Positions 1-7,515 of a stretch of DNA of 22,758 bases are shown one piece after another. The notes under the pieces were generated by a model. The model worked only from the letters and a program-made list of their open reading frames with translations, made no database searches and was not told the origin of the DNA. The position numbers and the translations under genes are program-made. Location of the stretch: positions 1 to 22,758 of the forward strand of contig JAIXPR010000060.1 of the NCBI GenBank assembly GCA_027486155.1, read 5' to 3'. The DNA comes from Pseudomonadota bacterium. GTDB taxonomy: Bacteria > Bdellovibrionota_C > UBA2361 > OMII01. Each line of letters starts with the position of its first letter. Positions within the stretch are counted from its first letter, which is position 1.

Positions 1-1700
1 CACACGTCCCGTATCGGGTCGCCGTAGCTCAGATCTCAACGGATCCCGGAGCAATCGCCACGAATACCGAGAAGATCATTCGCTACATTAATGAGGCGAG
101 GGACAAGGGAGCGGATATGGTGGTGTTCCCGGAGCTTGCGATTCCGGGTTACTGCTCGATGGATCTCCTCTGGGATAAGGATTATCTCGCCGAGAACCTC
201 GCGAGCTTGCAACGAATCAAAGAGGAAAGCACCGGGATAACGGTTGTCGTGGGCTTCGTCGATGTTGATCCAGGCGGCGCACTCCCTGGAGGTCGGCCCA
301 AGATCTTTAACTCAGCGGCGATCATCCGCGATCGGGAGATACTCGCCGTCCAGGATAAAACGCTTCTCCCCGATTACGACATATTCTCTGAGAACCGGTA
401 CTTCGCCCCACCCCGAGGTTCCCGAGTCGTGCAAGCCGGGCCTATCAGGATCGGAGCGGAGATATGTGAGGACCTCTGGACCAAAGGGTATTCGACTGAC
501 CCCGCGCAGAAGTTAGTCGATGAGGGGGCGGAGCTTGTGGTCAACCTCTCGGCATCCCCGTTCCACATCGGAAAGCTGCCGGTGAGATTAGGTCTCGTAT
601 CCGGCACAGCGAAGGAGAAGGGCGTTCCATTCGTCTACGCGAATCTCGTCGGAAGCTTCGATGGATTTGAGGGAGAGGTTGTCTTCGATGGCCGAAGCAT
701 GGTCGTCGGACAAAGCGGGACAGTTGTTGGAGCGGCTCAGGGATTTAAAGAGCAACTGCTGGTCTCGGACATCTATGCGGAAAAAGAGATAAAGCTCCCG
801 GAAACCGAGCGGGTCGCTGAGCTCCATGACGCGCTGGTGCTGGGCATCAAGGATTACTTCCGCCGGGTCGGAAGCATCGATAAGGGGAACTTTAGATACG
901 CCTACATTGGACTCAGCGGTGGTATCGATTCGGCGCTTGTCGCCGCGCTCGCGGTCGAGGCACTGGGCCCTGATAGGGTCATCGGCGTTACCCTTCCCTC
1001 TCGGTACAATAGCGCCGAAACCCGATCAGACGCGGAGGTCCTCGCTCGCAACCTCGGCATCCGTTTCAAAACACTCTCGATCGAGACCCAGGTACACGCG
1101 TGTGCGGACACCTTCGCCACCGATCCGGATCTCGTAGCGGCGCCTGAAGGGGTCGCGGATCAAAACGTCCAGGCGCGGCTTCGCATGCTAGACCTGATGT
1201 ACTACGCCAACAAAACGAACGGCATAGTCCTCAACACCGGGAACAAAACGGAGCTCGCCCTCGACAACTGCACCATCTACGGCGACATGGTCGGCGGATT
1301 TAGCGTGCTCGGTGATGTCGATAAGGACCGCGTGTACGAACTCTCCCGGTATGTAAACGCGCGAGCGGGTCGCGAAATTATACCGGTGAGCACAATAGAG
1401 CGTGTTCCGACCGCGGAGTTGAAGCCGAACCAGAGGGATTCGGAGGTGATGGGCGCCGATCCCGAAAAGATCGCTCCCCTTGTGAGAACGATCATCGAGG
1501 AGGGGCTGAGCATCTCAGAGGCTCTGCACCGTTTCACCGATACCTGGGACGAGGCTCTTATTCGTCGAACTTTTCAACGGATTGATCGCTCCGAGTGGAA
1601 GAGACGACAGGCGGCACCCGGTATTCGGGTTACTCCACACTCCTTCGGAATCGGCCGACGGATGCCGATCGCTCACGGCTTTTACAACACAAAGAAATAA
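1..1700 (+). CDS. nadE: NAD+ synthase, glutamine-dependent (5' partial)
   Basis: Makes NAD from nicotinate adenine dinucleotide (NaAD), using ammonia released from glutamine. The frame is open from base 3 to the left edge, where it reads RVAVAQIS, the usual nitrilase-fold start, so the true start lies outside and the ATG at 117 is internal. The N-terminal glutaminase (C-N hydrolase) domain shows its triad: Glu in VVFPELAIPGY, Lys in VQDKTLLPDY and Cys in GAEICEDLW. The synthetase half carries the ATP PP-loop SGGIDSALVAALA near base 915 and the conserved NTGNKTELALDNCT region near 1237-1280. The C-terminus looks complete. It is followed 9 nt later by pncA and heads the visible part of an NAD gene cluster. 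Family assignment is secure; only the N-terminal residues are missing. Confidence 0.96.
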   Translation, partial: HVPYRVAVAQISTDPGAIATNTEKIIRYINEARDKGADMVVFPELAIPGYCSMDLLWDKDYLAENLASLQRIKEESTGITVVVGFVDVDPGGALPGGRPKIFNSAAIIRDREILAVQDKTLLPDYDIFSENRYFAPPRGSRVVQAGPIRIGAEICEDLWTKGYSTDPAQKLVDEGAELVVNLSASPFHIGKLPVRLGLVSGTAKEKGVPFVYANLVGSFDGFEGEVVFDGRSMVVGQSGTVVGAAQGFKEQLLVSDIYAEKEIKLPETERVAELHDALVLGIKDYFRRVGSIDKGNFRYAYIGLSGGIDSALVAALAVEALGPDRVIGVTLPSRYNSAETRSDAEVLARNLGIRFKTLSIETQVHACADTFATDPDLVAAPEGVADQNVQARLRMLDLMYYANKTNGIVLNTGNKTELALDNCTIYGDMVGGFSVLGDVDKDRVYELSRYVNARAGREIIPVSTIERVPTAELKPNQRDSEVMGADPEKIAPLVRTIIEEGLSISEALHRFTDTWDEALIRRTFQRIDRSEWKRRQAAPGIRVTPHSFGIGRRMPIAHGFYNTKK

Positions 1701-1709
1701 GGAGAACAC

Positions 1710-2393
1710 ATGAGAATTTTGCTTCTTGTTGATATCCAAAACGACTTCTGTCCCGGGGGCTCCCTCGCCGTTCCAGAGGGAGACCAGGTGGTGCCTCTTG
1801 CGAACAAACTCATGCGGTCGGGCGCGTTTGATCTGGTAGTAGCCACACAGGATTGGCACCCAGCGGATCACATCAGCTTCGCTGATAACCACGAGGGGAT
1901 GAAGGTGTTTGAGAAACTTGAACTGACGAGAGGGCCGCAAACCTTGTGGCCGCGTCACTGCGTTCAGGGAACCCCTGGCGCTGAACTCCATCCGGATTTA
2001 GACAGAGGCGGGATACATTACATCGTTGAAAAGGGAACCTCACCCTCCATCGATAGCTATAGCGGATTTTTCGATAACAACCACGAGCGCGAGACGAGCC
2101 TCAGAGAGATCGTAACCCGCGAAGCCAACCTCCGCGGTGTGAAACAACGCGAGATCGAGATATCCGTGTGTGGTCTCGCCCTTGACTACTGTGTGGCGGC
2201 GACCGCTCGGGACGCGGCAAACTTGGGGTTTCGAACACAGATCGTTGTCGACGCCTGTCGAGCGGTCAACATCACACCGGGCGATGACCTTCGAACGTTG
2301 CGGGAGCTTGCGGCCGTAGGAGTGGAGGTAACGACGAGCGGTACACTTATTCCTGAGCGGACGCCAACTCGACGTAGTGAGTTACGGCCATAA
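1710..2393 (+). CDS. pncA: Nicotinamidase (pyrazinamidase family)
   Basis: Deamidates nicotinamide to nicotinate, the entry step of the salvage route that ends in NadE. The 227-residue protein has the isochorismatase-fold layout. Asp8 of the catalytic triad is in LLVDIQNDFCPGGS, the metal ligands are in TQDWHPADHISF (Asp and two His), and the nucleophilic Cys is in CGLALDYCVAATARDA. The WPRHCVQGTPGAELH segment is also typical of PncA. The start is well supported: GGAG directly after the nadE stop lies 5-6 nt from the ATG. The 9-nt gap to nadE and 20-nt gap to the kinase-like gene point to one transcript. Confidence 0.96.
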   Translation: MRILLLVDIQNDFCPGGSLAVPEGDQVVPLANKLMRSGAFDLVVATQDWHPADHISFADNHEGMKVFEKLELTRGPQTLWPRHCVQGTPGAELHPDLDRGGIHYIVEKGTSPSIDSYSGFFDNNHERETSLREIVTREANLRGVKQREIEISVCGLALDYCVAATARDAANLGFRTQIVVDACRAVNITPGDDLRTLRELAAVGVEVTTSGTLIPERTPTRRSELRP

Positions 2394-2413
2394 TCGACTA
2401 GGAAAGGAGAGAT

Positions 2414-3439
2414 ATGCTGCGACACGAAGTAGGACTACCTAACCATAGCGGAATCACGCTTCCCCAGGCGCCTGATGTTGGAACAGCTCCGTCACACACT
2501 CCGTCACCGGCAATCGCTCGCCACGAGATCCTCGTCGTGAGCAAGATGAGTCGGTTTGAGCGAGAGAGACTCGCTATGAATCTATCAGATGACGCTCTCG
2601 TCGAGCGGTATAACGCGCTCGGTGAGAGCGGATTACGGATACTCGCCGCTCACCTGCACCATCAAGAAGCGCTTGCTACATGCGCGCGGGAATTGAGTCA
2701 GGAGCAGATCTCGTCGCTGGAAGGGCTCGATAGCCCGGAGGTATGCTCTCGATTCAAGATAATCATCGCGCTTGGCGGAGATGACTTCTTCAAGCTCGTC
2801 AGCCACCGGATAAAGGGCTCCCTTCCCATCTTAGGTGTGAACTCCGATCCTTCATCGAGTGTGGGAGCTCTGCTTCCCATTACGATCGAACAACTTCCTG
2901 ACGCGCTCCAGCGCCTTGCGCGGGGCGACTACCGAGTTGAGCCGTGGGCCAAGATATCGCTGAGGGTCGATGGGGTTGAGCGGGGTTCGGCGATTAACGA
3001 TATCGTACTCGGGAAACGCGACTTCCGACTCACCTCTCGCCATGAACTTGAATATAGAGGTCAGAAAGTTACGCAACGTTCATCGGGCATTCTGATTAGC
3101 ACTGGCGTCGGATCCACGGGGTGGTACGCGAGCGCGGGACTCTACCTTGGTGATCACGATCGCTCCTTTCCAAAAACCGCTCGATTCGCGCGTTTCGAAC
3201 TGAGAGAACCTCCCGTCGCATTCTCCGAGGTCAATGGCACACGAACCCCTCACCTTCCCCCCCTCGTAGAGGGAACTCTGTGCGAGGGTGAAACGCTTCG
3301 CATCACCTCACTGAACGATGATGAGGGTCTGGCGAGTCGTGACTCCCTCGATTCTATCCCCTTTCCAAGGGGATCTGTCGCCGAGATCTCGATCGATCCG
3401 AATCCGTGTCACGTTCTTATCCCAGGGGGTGTATCATGA
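2414..3439 (+). CDS. NAD kinase-like protein (ATP-NAD kinase family)
   Basis: Probably phosphorylates NAD to NADP. The 341-residue protein shows the family landmarks in order: an ALGGDDFFKLV segment replacing the usual GGDGT loop, GVNSDPSSSVG (the NxDP turn), NDIVLGKRDFRLTSR (the NE/ND segment), and SSGILISTGVGSTGW, matching the conserved glycine-rich GSTA region. The GGDD variant and the spacing resemble the divergent NADK2-like branch rather than E. coli NadK; this is from memory of the family, not a search. About 45 N-terminal residues before HEILVVSK look unconserved. AGGAAAGGAGAG just before the ATG is a strong ribosome binding site. The stop overlaps the next start as ATGA. Substrate (NAD or NADH) and donor cannot be read from sequence. 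Confidence 0.85.
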   Translation: MLRHEVGLPNHSGITLPQAPDVGTAPSHTPSPAIARHEILVVSKMSRFERERLAMNLSDDALVERYNALGESGLRILAAHLHHQEALATCARELSQEQISSLEGLDSPEVCSRFKIIIALGGDDFFKLVSHRIKGSLPILGVNSDPSSSVGALLPITIEQLPDALQRLARGDYRVEPWAKISLRVDGVERGSAINDIVLGKRDFRLTSRHELEYRGQKVTQRSSGILISTGVGSTGWYASAGLYLGDHDRSFPKTARFARFELREPPVAFSEVNGTRTPHLPPLVEGTLCEGETLRITSLNDDEGLASRDSLDSIPFPRGSVAEISIDPNPCHVLIPGGVS

Positions 3440-4968
3440 TAACCGCAGGCTCAAAACAAATCAGCGAACAACAAAGCGGTGACGTTCTCACCTTTCCACC
3501 ACATTCCGAGAAGGAGCTCGCAACGGCGGCTGGATACCCGGCGCGAGCACCCGTTCCGCTCCATCTCCGAGCGTGGCGTCACGATGTACCGAACTACCAA
3601 CCGCCGTTGTACGAGTCACCAAAACTCGCTCTTCAGGATCGAACGGTAGTCAGAGGGGGATGGGCAGATCCCGCCACGGTATCGCGGCAAGAGTTTCTCG
3701 CGTGGAGCGCGTCGGGCTCGATGAAAAGTTTCGAGGGACCTATTGAGCACGATCCTGACTCCGGCAGGCCTCGTAATCCGATGGGTCGCACCGGAATTGA
3801 AGGACGAGGACTCCTCGGTAAGTGGGGGCCTAATCACGCTGCGGACGCCATCGTCACCCGAGTTTCCCACACCACCGGTTTCCTTGAGGTGCTCCTCATT
3901 CAACGAGGGTGCGGCGCCTGGGCTATTCCTGGTGGGATGGTTGATGATGAGGAGACCCCTCTCGCTGCCGCGTATCGTGAGCTAACGGAGGAGACCGGCA
4001 TCTCTATGGATGATACACCTCCCCACACCGTCTACCAAGGTGTGGGGGATGGTCCCCGAGTTACGGATAACGCCTGGATTGAGACTAGCGCCTATCATTT
4101 TCATCTTGAGGCGGGCAGCCCTCTTCACCAGACCGATCCAAAGGGTTTGTCCGATGCCCTCGACGCGAAGTGGATGACCGTTACCCCGGATCTTATCAGG
4201 TCTCTGTATGCCAACCATGGAGAGCTCCTCTCGATGGCGCTCTCGCAGTGGAAAATTACACATAGAGAGATCCCTGAGACGGTGAAGACGCAACTCTCTG
4301 AAGTGCCTCATATCCCGTTATTGACGAACCTTGCGCACCTTTCCGGTCGTATCGGAATCCTCGGCGGGAGCTTTGATCCCGTTCACAACGCGCACATCGA
4401 GATCGGACGACGAGCGGCAGAGCAGCACCACCTCGACGCGGTCATCTATCTTCCGACGGGACACAATCCCCTCAAGGAGCACTCTCCTCACGGGTCAGCG
4501 CTTGAGAGGGTCGATATGCTCTTTTACTCACTTCGCGACGAGCCACGGATGTTCGTTTCACCCCTTGAGGTCAGAGTGCCCGGGATCGCCTATACGATAG
4601 ATACACTCGAACGACTTCGACGGGAACTATCTCCTGAGCGGTGCAACCTCTTCCTCATCGTAGGGGCGGATAGCCTCGAACATTTCGCTCAGTGGAGGGA
4701 CTACAAACGAATTCCAACGCTCGCTGACCTGATTCCCGTGGAGCGCCCCGGGGTCAGCGATATCGCGCACGATCCCGAACTCGTGGGGAGGTTACGAGCA
4801 GAATTAGGAGAAGCGGTTGTAGATCGGATCCTCGCCAACGTTGTTCCCTACGATGGTAATCCGCTGAGTTCGACGGAGGTTAGGCGACGGATCGCCCTCG
4901 GCGAGGAAACCTTACCCCTCCCACCTCGGGTGTTTCGGTACGCACAAGAGAGAGGATTGTATCGATGA
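3436..4968 (+). CDS. nadD: Fusion of NUDT9-like ADP-ribose pyrophosphatase and NadD
   Basis: A 510-residue two-domain enzyme. Residues about 40-290 resemble the ADP-ribose pyrophosphatase NUDT9/TRPM2-C group: RNPMGRTGIEGRGLLGKW then GPNHAADAIVTR, followed by a perfect Nudix box GX5EX7REUXEEXGU at residues 167-189. Residues about 304-510 are nicotinate-nucleotide adenylyltransferase: GILGGSFDPVHNAH (HxxH, 307-320) and LSSTEVRRR near the end (the ISSTxxR motif). It should hydrolyse ADP-ribose to AMP and ribose-5-phosphate, and convert NaMN plus ATP to NaAD. The ATG at 3436 is chosen over the in-frame ATG at 3406 because it overlaps the kinase stop as ATGA and has CAGGGGGT about 10 nt upstream. 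The next gene also starts by ATGA overlap. Known NMNAT-Nudix fusions use NadM with the opposite domain order, so this arrangement is different. Confidence 0.93.
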   Translation: MITAGSKQISEQQSGDVLTFPPHSEKELATAAGYPARAPVPLHLRAWRHDVPNYQPPLYESPKLALQDRTVVRGGWADPATVSRQEFLAWSASGSMKSFEGPIEHDPDSGRPRNPMGRTGIEGRGLLGKWGPNHAADAIVTRVSHTTGFLEVLLIQRGCGAWAIPGGMVDDEETPLAAAYRELTEETGISMDDTPPHTVYQGVGDGPRVTDNAWIETSAYHFHLEAGSPLHQTDPKGLSDALDAKWMTVTPDLIRSLYANHGELLSMALSQWKITHREIPETVKTQLSEVPHIPLLTNLAHLSGRIGILGGSFDPVHNAHIEIGRRAAEQHHLDAVIYLPTGHNPLKEHSPHGSALERVDMLFYSLRDEPRMFVSPLEVRVPGIAYTIDTLERLRRELSPERCNLFLIVGADSLEHFAQWRDYKRIPTLADLIPVERPGVSDIAHDPELVGRLRAELGEAVVDRILANVVPYDGNPLSSTEVRRRIALGEETLPLPPRVFRYAQERGLYR

Positions 4969-6026
4969 GAACTCATACCATTCATTCACGCAAAAGCCAT
5001 TTTGCCGTAACCTCCTCCAGATCGCCGTTGCTTCCTGACCCGAAACAGGGGAGATTTCTTGGTATGAGGTTAAGTGACAAAGAGGCAACCATTCTCGCCA
5101 CCGCCGAGCTTCGAGCGCAGGCGCCGATTGAGGTACTACGAAAGGAATCTGGCTACCGTGAGCATATCGTGCGACACGCGCTGCGACGTCTCCGAGAACG
5201 CGAGGTGATACGACCACTTCCGGTAATCAATCTTCATCAGATCGGATTCTCCGTATACAACGTATTCTTCTCCTCAGCCGCTCTTGGAAAAGCCGCTCGC
5301 CAAGCGCTCGTCAGGTCATTCGTGTCCGCTCCAGAGGTAATGTGGGTTGGTGAATTCGGTGGGGAGTATCACTACGGCGTCGCGTTCTGCGCTCAACGGC
5401 CCGCGCACGTCATCGACTTCCTACAGGGAATCTCTCGCAAGCACAAAGATGTGTTCCACGAGAAGGCGGTGTCCCTCACCATCTCGTCGACACTCTACCC
5501 TCGAAGATACCTCACCAATCGTAAGCTCTCAGTTGAACCGATTCACATTCGCTACACGAACGAGCCCGTCGAGGTTGATGAGCTTGATATGCGTGTCCTC
5601 GGGGCGCTCTCCACATTTGGAGACCTTTCGCACCGCCAACTCGCGAGCAAGGTTCGAGTTCCCCTCTCCACCTTAGAGTTACGAATTCGAAAACTCCGTG
5701 AGAAAAAGGTCATCGTCGGGGACATCTACGTCGTCAGCCCCTCAAAGTTCGATCGGCAGAGTTACAAGCTCCTCATTTACACAAAAGGTATCGATCCAGA
5801 GCTGAGCAAGAAGATGCACGCGTTCTGCTCTCAACATCCCGACGTTGTCTACCTCTTTGAATGCTTCGGTGTGTGGGGATTTGAGATGGGAGTTGAGGTT
5901 CCAGCTCAGGAGGATGTCAGCGTCATCATGCAAGAGGTCTATGAATCCTTCGGGAGTACGGTGACGAACATCAAGCTCCTGACTAAATTCCGGTATCCGA
6001 AGGTTCGCTGGTTTCCAGAGGTGTAA
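4965..6026 (+). CDS. Double Lrp/AsnC-like transcriptional regulator
   Basis: A 353-residue protein that looks like a tandem duplication of the Lrp/AsnC plan. The first helix-turn-helix is near residues 37-80 (LSDKEATILATAEL to LRRLREREVI), followed by an alpha/beta effector-like segment with VGEFGGEYHYGVAF. A second helix-turn-helix is near residues 204-250 (VDELDMRVLGALSTF to IRKLREKKVI), again followed by an effector-like segment (VVYLFECFGVWGFEMGVEV). The start overlaps the nadD stop as ATGA; an ATG at 5064, with GGGGAG about 10 nt upstream, would drop an unconserved 33-residue leader. As the last gene of an NAD cluster it is a candidate regulator of that cluster, possibly sensing a nicotinate or NAD-related ligand. 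That role is inference; the DNA-binding family call is moderately firm. Confidence 0.75.
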   Translation: MRTHTIHSRKSHFAVTSSRSPLLPDPKQGRFLGMRLSDKEATILATAELRAQAPIEVLRKESGYREHIVRHALRRLREREVIRPLPVINLHQIGFSVYNVFFSSAALGKAARQALVRSFVSAPEVMWVGEFGGEYHYGVAFCAQRPAHVIDFLQGISRKHKDVFHEKAVSLTISSTLYPRRYLTNRKLSVEPIHIRYTNEPVEVDELDMRVLGALSTFGDLSHRQLASKVRVPLSTLELRIRKLREKKVIVGDIYVVSPSKFDRQSYKLLIYTKGIDPELSKKMHAFCSQHPDVVYLFECFGVWGFEMGVEVPAQEDVSVIMQEVYESFGSTVTNIKLLTKFRYPKVRWFPEV

Positions 6027-6045
6027 GCATCCTCACTCCGGATAG

Positions 6046-6074
6046 GAAACGGATCGCTCTGCTACTACCGTTTC
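6046..6074. terminator. Bidirectional hairpin between convergent genes
   Basis: GAAACGG at 6046-6052 pairs with CCGTTTC at 6068-6074 (7 bp, 15-nt loop) in the short gap between the regulator stop and the methyltransferase stop; its right arm enters the methyltransferase 3' end. No strong T run follows on either strand, so it is at best a weak or Rho-assisted terminator. Confidence 0.4.
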
Positions 6075-7288
6075 GGCTTCAAGCGAAACGCCATAATGTC
6101 GTGGTAGTACCCGAGGGGGTCTCCGTCGACGAATTCAAGCCCGCCCTGCTTCCGCACAAAATCGAGAACCTCAGGCTCTCGCAAAAGACCTGAGATGCGC
6201 AGGGGAACTCTCACCGGCGTGCCGATAAGGGTGACCTCGACATCGGGATGCTCAGCCCGGTAGCGGCTAAAATCCGGGAGGGTCACGCTACTCATCTGCA
6301 CGTATATCGCCGCCTCTGGATTGTTAGGGTTAAGAAGCCGAATGCCATCCTCAAAGAGGCGCTTGATCAGCTTCGTACCACTATAGTGGTCCTTATCACC
6401 ATCACCGGAGGGAGTTGGAATATATGGTGGATTGGTCACGAGAAGGTCGAGCGTTCCTGGGTCAACGATCCCCGTAACACCTTTTCCGATACACCATGAG
6501 ACCTCCGCCTTGCCGACCAGCGGAGCGAGATTGCGACGGGCGCAGTTTATCGCGTTCGGATCAATGTCTGTGTAGATATGCGTCTCAAGATTCGGACAGT
6601 TCGCCAAGACCGTCTGGGAGATTCCCCCTGCTCCACACCCTACCTCCGCGGACACCTTGACCGATTCATTGAGAGCTCCACTGGATCGCAACCAATCACT
6701 AAAATAGACCGTATCAATGTTCGTACTCCACGCCTTCCCATCGATGTTTTTATCCCAGGTGATCGGTAGTCCGTTGTGATACGTCAACCTCGATTGATCG
6801 CCGATCAGGTCGAGCACTCGTTCAGCCGCGAGTTTGTTAGGCCACGCGCTGAGCATGAATACCCGTGGACTCACGAGACGAGCGTCCTCAACAGTTCCCA
6901 ACAACTCCATCTCTACCCCTCCCGTAAAGAGCGGTGAGTCCTTTGATGTCGGATTGAGCTGATCTCGAGTGAATGGCACCTGGGGATGAATTACCTCGTG
7001 GTAGGCGATCGATTTCGACCCATCCTCCTGGCTATCGATCGTGATACCCAGACTCGGAATCGTATCGAGCGGACGTCCCTCCGCTAAGAGACCGACACGT
7101 AATCGCTCCGCCATCGCGATCTGAGAGGCAGTAGCCTCTGGCAACAGATTAAAGAGAGACCGCACCTGGCGCTCACTCCGCACATCGCCATTTTGAAGGG
7201 CCTCAAGCTCAGACTCAATAAAGCGCTGCACGGGCGTGAGGCCTCTCTGCGCCGGAGTGGATGCGGGATGACAAGCTACAGGATTCAT
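6065..7288 (-). CDS. Class I SAM-dependent methyltransferase with NPPY motif
   Basis: A 407-residue protein. The C-terminal half carries a Rossmann methyltransferase: motif I EVGCGAGGIS (residues 215-224), an acidic strand-2 end IYTDID (about 238-243), and motif IV VTNPPYIPTPS (about 284-294). NPPY is typical of enzymes that methylate amide or exocyclic amino nitrogens, such as PrmC/HemK and the RsmC/TrmN6-like group, so a glutamine or nucleobase substrate is plausible but undecided. The N-terminal 190 residues show no domain I recognise. The family lacks the extra N-terminal length in PrmC (about 280 residues). The ATG has no obvious Shine-Dalgarno sequence, but a plausible promoter lies about 50 nt upstream on this strand. 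It converges on the AsnC-like regulator. Confidence 0.8.
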   Translation of the reverse strand: MNPVACHPASTPAQRGLTPVQRFIESELEALQNGDVRSERQVRSLFNLLPEATASQIAMAERLRVGLLAEGRPLDTIPSLGITIDSQEDGSKSIAYHEVIHPQVPFTRDQLNPTSKDSPLFTGGVEMELLGTVEDARLVSPRVFMLSAWPNKLAAERVLDLIGDQSRLTYHNGLPITWDKNIDGKAWSTNIDTVYFSDWLRSSGALNESVKVSAEVGCGAGGISQTVLANCPNLETHIYTDIDPNAINCARRNLAPLVGKAEVSWCIGKGVTGIVDPGTLDLLVTNPPYIPTPSGDGDKDHYSGTKLIKRLFEDGIRLLNPNNPEAAIYVQMSSVTLPDFSRYRAEHPDVEVTLIGTPVRVPLRISGLLREPEVLDFVRKQGGLEFVDGDPLGYYHDIMAFRLKPKR

Positions 7289-7339
7289 GTGACGAAGGAC
7301 TCAATAAGACCGCCCACCCGAGTGTGGCGCGAATGGCTA

Positions 7340-7367
7340 ATTATCCCACGGATGCTTTTCTTTGCAA
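7340..7367 (-). promoter_or_regulatory. Putative sigma70-type promoter of the methyltransferase
   Basis: On the minus strand TTGCAA (7367-7362) and GATAAT (7345-7340) are 16 nt apart. Transcription would begin near 7333, giving a leader of about 45 nt before the methyltransferase ATG. This falls in the 227-nt gap after the upstream minus-strand gene and suggests the two are not simply one operon. Confidence 0.5.
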
Positions 7368-7515
7368 AATTGCGAATGTCTGTAAGCACGACGTACAGCT
7401 ACATAAGGAGCTAGTCGGGCGAAAATACGTTTCGAGGTGGTGCGAAATACCTGAAAACAGCCTAAACGAACTGATTGGGCCACCCCGTCACAAGTTCCCT
7501 CGTGCAGGCCTGAGG

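Noticed and set aside
1515..1991. A 158-codon minus-strand frame across the nadE-pncA junction
   Set aside because: It is antisense to two secure genes and has no recognisable motif.
3406..3435. The longer start of the NUDT9-NadD fusion at 3406
   Set aside because: The ATG at 3436 gives the ATGA overlap seen again at the next junction and has a better-placed GGGGG-rich ribosome binding site.
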